NCBI RefSeq assembly: GCF_016545825.1
Contig: NC_052619.1
Coordinates: forward strand, 53,246,933-53,310,932
DNA length: 64,000 nucleotides
Direction: 5' to 3'
Source of the DNA: Eucalyptus grandis
Lineage: Eukaryota; Streptophyta; Magnoliopsida; Myrtales; Myrtaceae
Shown: piece by piece, positions 24,902 through 37,910 of the stretch
Layout of the letters: the number at the start of each line of letters is the position of its first letter
How positions within the stretch are numbered: position 1 is the stretch's first letter
Notes under the pieces: generated by a model
Database searches by the model: none
What the model was told of the DNA's origin: nothing
What the model saw: the letters and a program-made list of their open reading frames with translations, nothing else
Made by a program: the position numbers and the translations under genes

Positions 24902-27324
24902 ACACAGCCTCAATGCAGAAGCAGGACTCCTGGAAAGCATATGGTTTCCTTTGTCTTCGCTTCCATATTCCTTCAATCGTGGGTCCTTGATGATTTTGCA
25001 CGATCCCCATGTCTCCGCCAATAATTCTACACCGTAGTAGACTAAATGGTCTGTGAGGCTGTTACCAGTTACCAATCTGCAGGAACACATTCTGATAAGT
25101 CATCTGTAAATATTTCCAGTAATAAAGAACTGGCGTTCTCTAGAACAAGCCGGTCTGTCACGAGTTATTGCACCTAGCATGATAAATCCACAAAATAATT
25201 GCTTGTAACAGGTAGCTACGACTAAAACTACCTCCTTGCCTACGACTAATCACAAACTTTCTCGACCTGATAAACCAAACAGCCAAATCCTATATTATAC
25301 AACCATGCCTACAAAAAAAGGATTCCAATTACATGTGAACACTGACATAGGAAAGATCAAAATTATCAACAGACAAGCAGGTGGAATCAAATTATTATCT
25401 CACATCAATATGTTTATCCATGGCTGTCATTGAGATAGTCACCAATGATTACAGGCATTAGTACACATACATAATTTAAATGAGTAATACCTTATAATTG
25501 CAGAGAGAGAGAGAGAGAGTAAATGATACACATTATTACGCGTCTTAAATTTTGGAATTGGTATGATTGCTTTATGGGAATGAGAAGAGTTCCTAAAATA
25601 TTGTTAAAAAGGTCATGAGTACCACAAACTACCCTACTTTGTTAAGAAGATAAAACAAAACAAAACAGATAAAATTTAAACGCTGAAAAAAGTAAGAGTA
25701 CAAACATTGTTGGAAAAGATAAGACTTCTCCAGTTAGATAGGTTGAAATAAATGCAAAGCAAACGTAAAATGCAGTCCAGCAACAATTCCCCATAATTTA
25801 CGTGATATTCCGTCAAGATCAAAGTCATACCAATTTAGGGAAGTGATGGTATATCTTCCGTGGGAACCAAGAATAATACGAAGGCAAATGAAGCACAATC
25901 TCATGTCCTTTATTTATATGTATCGTATTTGGCATGCTGTAGTAAGAAAAAAACATTGCATTGCCAATACGGGGTTGTGCAAATGTCAAAACCTGGACAA
26001 TCTGTGCTTCTTGGTTTACCGGGAAATTAAGCATCCTTAGTTATCTAAGTAAATCAAGCGAGTGCTGGTTTGGAAAAAACAGCTTCAGCACACGTAATTA
26101 GATAATTAGACAGCCAAATTACTTGAATGTTAATAATTTCACAAGAGGAAAAACTACTATGCATCAATGACCATATATTGCATTTCACATACGAAGGTGA
26201 ACGATGGAACAGCCCTTTTCTCTCCATAAGGGTTGGAGGTCTAGCATTACTCTGTCTGGATCCCATCCATAATTTTCCCAAAACCAAACCCCACAGCCGC
26301 AACAAAACCCACCCAAGCCTCACCCCCACAAAAAGTAGTTAATAATATGGAATAGTGGGTTTGGGGGTTAATTTACAACCAATGCGCATTTAAATGCTTC
26401 CACAAGAAGCACTTGGATGTTGGTGGGGTGAGTCATATCCTGCTAAAAACATGAACAAAACATTCCAAGTTCATGGTGAAATTGCCCCTTGAACCTCAAA
26501 ACTTACAATCATAAATAGCAATGGAGAAACTAGATGTTAAAAAGGGCCATGACGCATGCAAGGGGCCACGACCCATGGGCATGATGTCACGATCGGCTCA
26601 GAACAATTTTCAGCAAGAAACCAGCAAACAAAAATCACATTTTAAATCATCCAAGTGTTCGGACAAGATGTAACTTATGATCCTATTGTAGGCACATGAA
26701 TGTCTGTATAATCTGAGTCCAATCCAAAGTTTGACCCTCAAAAATCACAACTTGACATGGAGAAGAGATTTAGCGGGACATGACTTTGGGGTGGGCACCA
26801 TTTCTGGTACCAGTTCCACAACAGGTGCCTAGAAAACTCTAGACACTGTCCAATAAAGCAGAGACAAAAAGCATAACTTAGACATTTTAGAATTGGCTCC
26901 AGCCTACAACATATATGGCTTGTATTCGGACTGAAAAGGAGCTGCTTCTTTTGGTTAGAAAGAGACAGATAGAAACAACGCACAGAACACAGATTTAGGA
27001 TGAATATATTCTAGTTTAAAATGCATTAACACTTCAAGATCACACGAGATAGATTTTGAGCTTCAAGTGCTTGCAAAAGTTAAATAGCTAGACCATAAGC
27101 ATATCAATATACCCATAAAGTTTCCAGCAATTAAACTTTGTAATGATTAGTTGGAAGTCTTTATCCACTATATATGGGTATTCAGCCAACTTGAAGCTTC
27201 ATGGCTAAACATGTAAGACAATTCACACAACTAAAAATGTTGACCTAGGTGGTTCAGGTAAAGGGATGTTTGCAACCCATTCTGCTTGTGTTTTGTCTAT
27301 GGGTGGATTTACCAAAAACAATAG

Positions 27325-27417
<93 letters not shown>

Positions 27418-29555
27418 TGACCAATTGTAAATATAAATATGAAGCCATAGAAAGTTCAAGGTATCCAGAGTCTAAACTCTTCAAGGCAGAGTTGGCAGGA
27501 ATTCCAAGTAACTCTTAACAGACCAAAACTGAATAAATGGAAGAACACAATAGAGAAGAACCAATATCTGAACCATAGCAATTTTTTAACTGTGTTACCA
27601 CAAGATCAAATCTGCAAAAGGATGCCACAGCCCTCCCATAGAATGCCCCATCACCATGATGTTGATGTCTCCATATAAATCCTTGGCTCTTTTAACAGCA
27701 TCCAAAGTGCGAGGTTGAATTCTTGCATCGTGATAAGCATAATAAATCCATGATGAACCTAAGCAAATAAAATAGAATAAGAATGAAATTCATTCCAAAT
27801 CAAAAGTATCCACAACTTGCAAGAAGAGGCTTATCATCTCTAGAACTCACCATGACACCACGCATGCCAGGTAGTTTATGTTGAGCCATTTCCAATAGAG
27901 ATCTTCAACCCAATTCTATATCCTGTAGACATAAATAGAAGTAATCACTTACTGAAAAGCTCAAACAACTTTTCCAAGAACAAAATTAGTGAAGTATGTG
28001 ATCTCCTCATGACAAAATATAAAACTACAAGCACATAACATTCGTGTCTCGATGGAAATGATTCACTGTTTTCCCTTCTTATGGACAGCAGACCCATGTA
28101 TTTTGTGAACGCATTCACTGGAGGCTACTCTTCTTAGCTTAAATTTTCATGAAATCCTTCACATGTCAAATGTAAGAGGAATAATTGCTAAAGTTAACAT
28201 GCATACCTATGTTCTCGAGTACCTTTGAAAGCTGTAACTGCGGCATTAAGGTCCTGGGCACCATAATATAAGCCTATATGTAATATATATTGATTAGAAA
28301 TAAAGACAAGAAATTATATGAAATTCAAACATAGAGGCATCACAAGCATCGCAAATTGGTCGCCACTGCGACACGAATTATACACGTGTAAGCAATGCTG
28401 GATGTCAACTATCAGTTCAATGACTTCAAACCCCTAATTTCATATCCAAAGGCATTAATAACCAGTCAGAAGCTAATAAGAGAAGGCAACATATGCCCAC
28501 AAAATCTCATCTCAAGAATTGGCCATTTAGTACAGAGGACCCATTCTTTACGCAACCTTAGCAACAATGTCATATTAAAACGTAGTCAAATTACCTTTTC
28601 TTTCCATCACAACTAGGACACATCCAACTAAAAAGTTATGTCAAATCTGACATGTAAACTTGCCAAATATAAAGCTCTGCTTCTAATTACAATGTTATTG
28701 TATTGAAATGGTGAAACCTGAAGGGTAATAACAACAAGCTCTAGGTAAATGTGAAAATCTTTATAATGAACACTTACAGCAGATGCATACTCCACCACCA
28801 TCATCGCAAGAGTGTGATTGTAAATAGTTGTATGAGCCTTGGACCTCACTCTAAGTTCTGCATTTACCAGTTGAGAAAAATTCAGATTGAAAATGAAGTC
28901 ACAAGCTCATTCAATTACAAGCAAAGAAGCAAGGCTGTTATGTGTCTAGCAAACTATTTCGACAATCAAGTGGGAGTAAATTTCTACCCTTCCTCCTTCG
29001 TGAACTTAAAGAACTATATATCAATGCGATGAAAGGAAGTAAACAACATAAGGCTCAATAAAGATACAATAAGCTTCCATTACAGAATAGCCAATTCGAT
29101 CAACTGTGCGATACTTCCTCCTTAGAAACAGCAAGATGAAATCTGTAAACAACTAAGGAAATTCAATCGATCTCAATTTTCCAGGTATTGATCCAGACTT
29201 GGTAATAACCAAATACAACACGATGCTCAGTCACATGCTTTGAAAACATCCAAATCTACACCAGAGAGATCATCAACTATAGTTTGCCCCCATTCAATCA
29301 GGCACTACAGCTCCACAACATGGTCAACAATTCCCCCCAAACCTGAAATGCCTAATCAGCCAAATCCACTACACAAATCTCACTTCCCCAGGCTCAAAAC
29401 TGACGTACTCGATACTAAAGCCTGTCTATATGAACCTTATCACAATCTAGACTCCCAATCCGAATCAAGTCAGAGGATCACAACCATAACTGATTACATG
29501 AACACGAGTTGCAATGAAGCATTATCAGAACCACCATCACCCTCAGCTCAACCAT
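24902..29555 (-). pseudogene. Lipase B: most complete class 3 lipase pseudogene
   Basis: Exons in transcription order: possible signal-peptide exon from ATG at 29555 (MVELRVMVVLIMLHC); 28778-28857 (TIYNHTLAMMVVEYASA); 28207-28273 (DLNAAVTAFKGTREH); 27851-27922 (NWVEDLYWKWLNINY); 27599-27758 (DINIMVMGHSMGG, containing the nucleophile-elbow serine); 25831-26019 (NTIHINKGHEIVLHL); a damaged 47-base exon near 25215-25265; and the last exon at about 24902-25078. Lesions: TAG at 27916-27918, a missing base after NINY, missing bases on both sides of the GHSMGG segment, AG changed to CG at the 26020 acceptor, and a deletion with a stop after EKVCD. The exon for the TWTC region expected between 28273 and 28778 is not found. 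The enzyme cannot be made. Confidence 0.88.
27331..27414. repeat. (GA)42 microsatellite
   Basis: A pure run of 42 GA dinucleotides lies in the former lipase B intron region. Lipase A and lipase C lack it. Its purity shows that it is young or still expanding. The Arg-Glu and Ser-Leu open frames across it are artefacts of the repeat. Confidence 0.98.
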
Positions 29556-31540
29556 GATCAGTTCCGCTCCACATTATTCTGCAAGAGGGACGGATCGAAC
29601 AATGTCGTCGAAGGAAGGAAAAATTTAAAAAAAAAAAAAAAGATATCGCGCGACAAAAGAAATTCCAATCTCCGCAACCTTTCCATATACGCAAAACGAT
29701 CACGCGCGATCAAATGGCGCGATCGCCCGGCGAGATGGAGAGGTCGATTGCGGTCTTTTGTCCGTATTGCTCGAATTCAAACCTCGAATCCTGGTCTTCG
29801 CAGCGTTCGTGGACTCTGTAGCGATTTTCGCGACAAATGGCGATCGAAAGCTACGGCGACTTGGGGGAAAGGAGGGCGGGGATGAGGAGTTTACCGATTT
29901 TCCTGATTTGCTCTCGGGCGCTTGTTCTGTTGGCGGGTATATTCGGTGTCATGTCTGGTGATTTTGTCGTTTCTGTGAGGGCAATGAAGGAAGTTTTGCT
30001 AAAATGAGGCGTGCTCCTGGACAAATTTGCGTTCTCTCTGTCTCTCTTCTTTTGGCGCTTCCTTTGATGTCTTTCAAATGAGCACTTTGACTCAGCTTGG
30101 TTCAGTTAGTGGGTTCGAACTAGAATTATGAAAAATGCACTAAAATTAGAGTCAATATTACTTTTTTTTTTATTGATATTCATGGAGGTATATAAAGATG
30201 CGGAGTACTCTAATATGATCACAAGCTTATTGAGATAATTTTTTGCAATTCCAAGCTCAAATCTATCTCATAACTCAAATTATTCAAAACTTTTCTTTTG
30301 TCAATATTATTCAAACTTGGAAAGAATGCGATTTGACATGTGTGAATCAAGTGGAGATTAATTATGGATTGTGGAACCACAATTCGAGAACACGGCTTAT
30401 TATGACGTATTGATTCTTAAATATTTTTGAAACTTTATAGAAGTGGATTTGATAGTTTTTTTTTTTTTTTTGGATAAATGTACATACAATAGTTTTAGCT
30501 GAGTCATTTTATCTAAAATTTACAAAATATTTATAGCGTGAATACGATTGGACTGATCACCATATTATAAAATGATGCCATCACCATCTCATAATTGCTT
30601 GATTGATAAATGAGTCATACAATCATAGGGATTGAAAACTTTACTTTATGTGTAAAAGATTATTAAATAAAAGAAAAAGGTCCATAATCTTTGAGAACAA
30701 AAGTCATTGGACTTTTTTCACGGGCTATGTTCAAAGTAAAAAGAGTTGTGACCTCACGCAACAAAAGTCACGTAATGTCATTTTAAAAATATCAAAGAGT
30801 GTGAATGATTTTTATTTTTAAATCACATTTAGCTCACACAAACAAAATAATATAAGAACCCCACCCCAATGCATGGTTTTAAAGAATGTTTGGTGGCTCT
30901 CACGGATTTATATTCATAGTCAAATGTTTATAAAATCACAAAAAAATCAGTACACCAAAAAAAAAAAAAAAAAGTGGAAGTTAAAGAATAAGTGAAATTC
31001 AAGAGAAATTACTAGGAAGAGTAAATTAATCAATTTTATAGAAACCAATCTTCAAATCTCTTCCTTTATTGGTAACATGTACGCATCAATCCCTCATTCT
31101 CCTTAAGTCAAATTTTATAAGCACAAAACAAATTATAGATCACTCCTTTTTTTATCAGGCTCATGCACCGCTCATTCACTTTGAAAGTATAAAAAAACCA
31201 AAATTGAACATGAAAAAGCCGTAGTCACAATCCAACCCCAAGCATGGCAACCCAATGATGAAGGGATCATGCCATCTTCCATTAATTCATGAGTTCAAAT
31301 CATGTCGCAAATGAACTTTTAACCAATTAGTATTTCAGGCATTCACAACATTCTATGGAAAGATTTTTAAGCTTTTGGCATATTAGTTATGATGATAGAC
31401 TCGCACACCTGACAATGGACCGAGTGATTATGGCTAAAATGAGATATTCTATGATGCACATAACACTTTATGTAATGATGAGAATGGATAATCGTATTGA
31501 TCATCTCTTCCCACATTTTTTAACTTATCAAGAAAAAAAC
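29556..31540. other. Lipase B upstream region and AT-rich intergenic DNA
   Basis: The region at 29590-30010 is a GC-rich probable promoter and leader matching 12881-13330. From 30010 to 31540 the sequence is AT-rich and aligns in pieces to 13400-15100. There are poly-T and poly-A runs (about 30455-30470 and 30955-30973). I see no coding sequence. Confidence 0.5.
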
Positions 31541-31862
31541 AATTGCAATCCATCGGGACTCGGGCGGGGAGGCCAAGTCGGACCTCCCCCAATCCTTGGG
31601 CCGGTGGGTCCATCCTGCTTGTAAGCCCACATTAGCTTCAATTTCCACGGCGGGAAACGAAAATACATTTCCCTCCACCGGCTGGCGGGAAGTTTTCACA
31701 TCACCCGCATAAAATGAAAATGGAAAAAAAAAAACCGCAATAAAAAAACTACTACAAAAATAATAATAATAAAAGTGAAAAACTATTTAAAACAAAATTA
31801 TGAAAAAACGACTCTGATCGAACGACCCACTCCTCCTCTCTCCTCCTCATCCTCCTCCACTT
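31541..31862 (+). pseudogene. Orphan ISWI upstream region without its gene
   Basis: The sequence parallels 15150-15480, the leader of the ISWI pseudogene: the GGCGGGAAACGAAA word, the AAACTATTTAAAACAAAATTA-like stretch and the ACTC(C/T)GATCGAACGA word appear in the same order. At about 31862 it switches to sequence that in the first copy lies at about 21325, after the LRR remnant. The coding exons, the hAT element and the LRR remnant are therefore all missing, consistent with one deletion in this copy. Confidence 0.7.
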
Positions 31863-34800
31863 GCTCAAATCTTCTTTGTTTAATTTTTGTTTGTTTAGAT
31901 GTTTCAGTGGCTTTGAATTGCTAATTAACTTACCAAGTGAGGTCAAGTCAAGTTATGTAAATTCCAAGTCCATTATCTTGTCAATTTACAATGCGGTGAT
32001 TTATCTAAAATACCTTATAAATTATTGTTTCGTCTTACTGAATTTGAAATCGGTCAATGCCCATGCTTTCTATAGGAGGACGTTAACTTCATTATACTGT
32101 ATACATTAAAGTAGCTGTTACAATGTGTACAAAAGTATCACACTAACAGCAATGTGAAGAAGACAAATAATCTACATTAGTAAATGCATGTCCAGTTTCT
32201 TTTTTGTTTTTTTTTTTGTTTTTTTTTTTTTTTTGTTTTTTAGGTAAAGCATGGCTCTTTATTGGATTCACAAGAGTTGAAGAGAAGGCGTAGCGATTCT
32301 TAATTAAATTTAAAAAAAAAAAAATCTAGTTGCGAATGGACTTGGTCTGACATTATCTGATGCTGAGGTAAATATGATATAATGATCCAAACCGTTTAGT
32401 TTCAAATGAATAGAAGTGTGGCAAAAAATTTCCAATTCTAAAAGTATAACATGGAATAGTCTCGCATTGTTTGCAAGTTCTTATATTTTTCACCTCTTTC
32501 TTTTCTTTTGTAGTAGATAATCCATAAGCATTAACTGAGAGACTAAGGAGCCACTCCTTCAAAAACATTATCTAAAATAAAGAACTTTCATACTTAATAT
32601 TGGGAGGAGTCAATATCTTTTCCCATCTACGTTGACATAAGACTGTACCCACACATTGATTTTGTGTACTTTATCTTAATAGTATTATGTATAATAATTA
32701 GCACAAAGCATGGATTTTGTCTAACTAGATCACTTTGTGACAAGCAATTTGTTGACACTAACAAGGGATTAAATGCGAAGGATGGCTTATCATGAAATAA
32801 ACATGATCTTTTCTTTATTTGATTGATCGCTAGGGGGAGAGCTTTGACGTAGATCAAGCAACATAATTTTACTGGGCTTGATGTTTTGAAGTCAATTCGG
32901 GCCTTGGCCCAATCAACTCTTTAAACTGGATAGACCGAAGTTCACCTTAATTAGGATGGGGAAACGAACTTGGTTGGAAGTTCCATGTTTGCTTTTGTTG
33001 ACTTTGACTTTGAATGAATCCGCCCATTTTTCTAGGGGCAAAAGTCGATTCTCATCCCCACAATTTCTGCACCACGCCGACCAGTGATTTTCCGCGTCAA
33101 GAAACGTAAATAATTGTCGACTTTGATGGCCTGGAGTGATGCTTCGAGGAAGCATCCTTACTGACTGATTTTGCAGCAAAACTGGCCCACGACTCTTTGC
33201 ATGTTCAGTTGATCATTTGGCTTCTGAGTTCAAATTCATTTTTAGTACCTTAAGATTCTGTGAGAAAGGAACAGAGGTCTTGATAGTTAGGCCACATATG
33301 CACGAAAAGTCTTTCTTTTCCTTCCAAAAGAGTATGCGTTAAGGTAGTGGTACCCCACCTGTTTTCTCTTCTTTTTGGAGCTTTTGAGCTATAATGGAGG
33401 AAGCTCAATTTCAATTCGAATGGAAGGAGTATGATTTTTAAAAAATCCACAATGAGACTTTTAGACTTTCATTTTACTAAAATAAAAGTTTAATGGAGTG
33501 ATAATCAAAGCTAAAGCTATCGAACAAATTTGATTTTCCTTTTATTTCAAATTGATGAATTTAATACTTCTTAAGAGCCTTTTTTGCCTCATTGAATACT
33601 AATAACTTTAATTTGTCAGATTCGGATGTACATCTAAAAAGACTTAAAGTGTTATTAAGAACTTTAATCTGTCAGATTTGGACGTACATCTAAAAAGACT
33701 TAAAGAGCTTGTGAATTCTGGAACGGAGCAGATTTAGACCTCCGGATCTTGCGAGATTTTACTTTTCCTCCTTGGCTGCCCCACCATTTCCTCCGTGTCG
33801 TCCTCATCAAATAACAATAGGTTCGTTTAGTCCACATCAGTACCCATCGAAATCTGAAGGTCCTTCCTCTTAAAAATAAAAAATAAAATCTGGAGGTCTT
33901 GCTGTTGTTGGAGCATTCACATCAATCATGCACTCCCCGGCAACTTCGAGGAGGTCAGCTCGTCAATCACCGGGAATGACCATGGCCATGGGCATGGGGT
34001 TAGGGTTTTGGAGGCGTGTGAGCAGAGAGCAGTGACGACGAGGGGAAGATCAAGGATTTGGAGCAAAGGAAGAAACGTGCGAAAGGTCGAGGAAGGATGT
34101 GGAAGGAGTTTGTCGTGGAGTTTAAATGAAGTATACCTAGAAAAGAAACTAAATAAAAGGAAAAGATAAAAAATTCTAACCCTGGGCATGTTGAATATTT
34201 TGGCCTCTTCATCCAAATAAAGAGAAATCCATCATATGCTTTGTTCTCCCGAAAAGAAGTAAGACCAAAAGTGAAATGCTAAGGAGAAGGTGGACGAATG
34301 GTGAAGTCTCAAGTGCGTAGCTGAAAAGGCTAAAAGCAAAGCAAGAATTTATATTTCCATTCCACCTTTTTTTCTTTTTAAGTTAAAATTATAGCTCGTT
34401 TCTTTTGCAAGAAAGACCGTGTAAGTGGATCATCTCTTTTCTTGAACCCTAAAAGTTGCTAAGTCCAGTTTTTTTTTTTTTCAAAAGCTTAAACTTGTGA
34501 CTCTAAAAATTACAGAGTTCATATTTTTAAGTTCGTCGCTGTCCAAGCAAAATGCCACAACATCCGTCTTGGACCAAACTTGATGAAACGTATTTTTTGG
34601 TTACCACACAAGTTTTGGATTTTGATGATATAAAAACAATTTGGATAATTGATATTACAGTAAATATAAAGGTTAGGATTTTTTATGGAACCGCCCACTC
34701 GCCATCATCGACTTTGCTGCCCACCCATTGCCATCACAAGCCCTCAACTTCGTGCATCAATCCATCGGCGAGTTAATGCCTTGCTCGCTCGAGTCTGTCT

Positions 34801-35210
34801 TTTGCCTTCATCTCTTTCTCTTTTCGAGTAGAGTTCATAACCTATGTCCATGGAATTCGCGACCGGCAGAGGTCGCTAGCCTCGCACGGCCACAAATCTG
34901 CGGTTGCATGGGCGCGGTGTCGGGCTCCACTTAGTTAATTCGCTTGATTTTTTTAGTAACGGAGAGAGGCCCTCAGCCCTGTTTATCATTAAAATCAACA
35001 CCTAAAAAGAAAAAGGATAAAAAAATTCCTCGACATGAGGGGCATTTGGGTATTCTTGCAGTAGCAAAAAGACAGAATGCGATTGATAGGGAGAGAGAGA
35101 GCCGAGGGAAAAGGACAAGGGATTGTGATTATGGTGGACGGAACGCAGAAATGTCGGTGGTCACATGACTCACATGGGGTGACTGATGATATCGTGGGCA
35201 GTGGAGCAGA
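31863..35210. repeat. Duplicated TNL-flank block
   Basis: The stretch 31863-33960 matches 21325-23470, and 32960-35170 matches 43330-45440. A local 56-base tandem duplication starts at 33605 and 33661. The last part (about 34480-35170) recurs at 38360-39050, 44780-45450 and 50085-50600, the last of these just upstream of TNL2. Part of this block is therefore ancestral TNL 5' flank. No gene is visible; small frames are not conserved between copies. Confidence 0.6.
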
Positions 35211-36303
35211 AGTCAGTTAATAATAAAAAGATGTTAAATCAATCAGGGCTCACGCGTACCATTGGATGAGATGGACCCATTACGGAAAATTCACATGAGC
35301 CATCTGTGCATGAGCTGCATTCGCACGCGCTGGTGCGCGGGCGGACAAGACCCGCTCCAATAATAGGGAGGAAGTGAAGACTGAAGAGAGCTGTAAATCC
35401 AGTCCATATGCCGCGTTTGGCAAGGGCAAACTCCGAAATGATGGAATTTCAGCCCACGCGTCCCGATTGAAATTGCCATATTTTCCCAAACTTCTGTTGT
35501 ATTTTTCAGGTTCGGAGAGCACGAAAAAGGGATGGGGCGTTTTCCCCAAAATAGCCCCGATTCTTTTTCCCTGACTGGGACACACCCCTATCCCGAAAGT
35601 GACGCCACAATTATGTAAAAGCAAAGCCAAGAGTGGGTCCCGTACCCCATCACTCCTGTAAATTTGTTGGCAAGTGCCTGGGCATTATCGCCATACAGTG
35701 TTGTCGGATAATTTAATGGAAGAAGGAAGACGCGTTAGACACCGTGCGGTCCCGTTTCAGGGTGAAAGCAAACTCTGCAGAGTTAGCCAATCCTGTCTTC
35801 TATGTTTAATGACCCGCAGTGATCTCCATTTATAATTCTGACTTCGATTTAGATTTCGCCACGTGCTATGCTGATTTTGCTGCTATACAGTTTAGAGAGA
35901 TCAAGAGAGATCAATGGAGGAGAGGCAATGATTGTTTTATTCATCATTGGATTGATCGTTATCCAAACCATAAAAAGCTTATGATATTGTACGTACCAAC
36001 TCTTTACGAGTGACTTTGGTTGGCTAAAGAATGGTGGATAGAAATTGATTCTGGCAAATGCAACTAATTTTGGTTTCTGTCAAGTCAATATCGTGAAACT
36101 TCAGTTGCAAAGCGGCTATTTTTCTATTGTGAAATATAGGAATTTTTAGTTACCACGACATTTATCTATAAACTTATAAATACTTCCAAACAAACAGTAT
36201 CTGTTCATAAACATTTCAATTTTTAAATAATCTAATCAATCGTGTCATCAATCAATAAAAAAAGTTGTTACTGTCTTAATTTAACTAAATGGAAAGTACA
36301 AAA

Positions 36304-36334
<31 letters not shown>

Positions 36335-37714
36335 GTTCGGCCTTGCATTGAAATACAATCATTAGATTAAAAATTGCATGAGATTGGCTGATGTAATCTT
36401 GATACGGACGCCGATGATCCAAGCCTAAGCCTCACTATGCTTCATTTTAACGTGGCATTAACGTTCGCTGCTACTCTCAGAAAGAGAGGGAAAAATAAGA
36501 CAGAACAGCGCACGGGTGGTGCAAGAAGACTAAAACATCATGGGATTAGAAGGGCAAAGTCAAAGTCTACAAAGACTTGGAATACCATGGTCCATGATAA
36601 ACCAGCTATGCTCCAAGAAGGAATCACACCGAATGATTCATTTATCTCGTACTTTGTGCCTCACAGCAAACTTCCATGAACGTCGAGATTTAATCAAAAA
36701 GAAAAAAAAAGTCTCTAGATCACTCTGTAAATCCAACACTGATTTATTGTTCTCTCATTCACTGGCAAAAAAACGACAAATTGATCTCAATTCTCATATT
36801 CATCGATAATTTCATCTTGCAATTTCCTCTGATCAAATACCATTATTTGAAAATTGAAAATTATATAAAAACAAACTCTTAGGGTGTGTTTATCTCAATG
36901 ATGATTTTTTTGTCACAGGAAAATGTTTTTAGGAAATTCAATTTTAGAGAAGGTAAATCAGAAAAAAAAATATCGTTTATGGTGAAAACTAGTTGAAAAA
37001 ATTAATTTTATCGTAATTGGTAATAAGTGAATCCACTAAATGCAGCTTGTGTTGTTAAAAGTAATATGTAATGACTAATAAACCGGAATCGATATTGTCT
37101 TCATTTATTCTGCAATCCATCAGCATAACAACGATTGCAAAGAAATTAGGATAGAAATAAGGGAAAACGATTCCTTTTTATCAAGTCATTTTCTCTAAGC
37201 TTTTTATTTTTAGCTTATGGTAAATGCTTTCCATCGATCGAATAGTTTTACGTAATTCAAACATTGAAAGTATGGAAAAAAAATTTCAAAAATGATTTTT
37301 CATCAAACAAACTGACCTTGACTTAAATAATGAAGGAAGAACGTGAGAGACAATTCCATCTTTTGTTTTCTTTTTTTGGGAAAGTATTACCCTTCGGAAA
37401 AAATTGTACAAATGTTTGCAAGCTAAAGTTGTTGATGAATCCAGACAAAAAAAAAGACATTGATATATGTCAAATTTGAATGACGATGGACCATATAATT
37501 GATGCCAATAAAGAGATCCAAAGTGAACAATCATATTACTTCGTACTCTTTCCTGTCCCGAAAAGGAGAAGAACATAAGTGAAATGCTAAAAAGAAGGTG
37601 GACGAATGTAAGGTCTCAAGCGCGTAGTGGAAAAGGACAAAAGAAAAGCAAGAATATAATCCAATCCATTCCACTTCTCTTAAAATGAGTTGAAAAACAC
37701 TTATCTAAAAGTAT
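35211..37714. other. Gene-free region with TNL-leader scraps
   Basis: A stretch near 35530-35650 (CCAAAATAGCCCCGA) recurs at about 48140-48230. Near 35885-35925 a short piece, GAGAGATCAAGAGAGATCAA, resembles the linker after the anchor segment in TNL exon 1. The unit at about 36100-36900 recurs at 39740-40160 and 41930-42900. A (GT)n(AT)n microsatellite lies at 36304-36334. The small frames at 36437 and 36540 belong to the repeated unit and are not preserved in its copies. Confidence 0.5.
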
Positions 37715-37910
37715 CGATTGCTTGGTCAATATCGATCACCAAGTAGATAAAATCATGAAAATGATGAGTGCGCAAATAAGTGAAATACTGATTATTGGAA
37801 TTTATGAGATGGCTAGCATTGGAAAGATGATTATTGTCAAAATCATATGCAATTAACTTTCACACGATTTTGGAAATTGTTGCTTTCATCTGATATCCAA
37901 GACTTGTGAC
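37715..37910 (+). pseudogene. NBS (P-loop) shard
   Basis: An isolated fragment translates to IDCLVNIDHQVDKIMKMM, then IIGIYEMASIGKM and LSHDFGNCCF. This aligns to the TNL2 region running from SVDNHVDAIMEMIG through the P-loop to DDFDKCCFLQD. The P-loop is mutated (GMGGIGKT equivalent reads EMASIGKM) and a stop precedes LSHDF. It spans only about 65 codons, with nothing of the TIR or LRR around it. Confidence 0.8.

Noticed and set aside
27223..27518. Arg-Glu and Ser-Leu repeat frames
   Set aside because: Translation of the (GA)n tract.
36437..36809. Small frames with a Lys/Arg-rich start
   Set aside because: Part of a repeated unit; the copies at 39.8 and 41.9 kb do not keep the reading frame.
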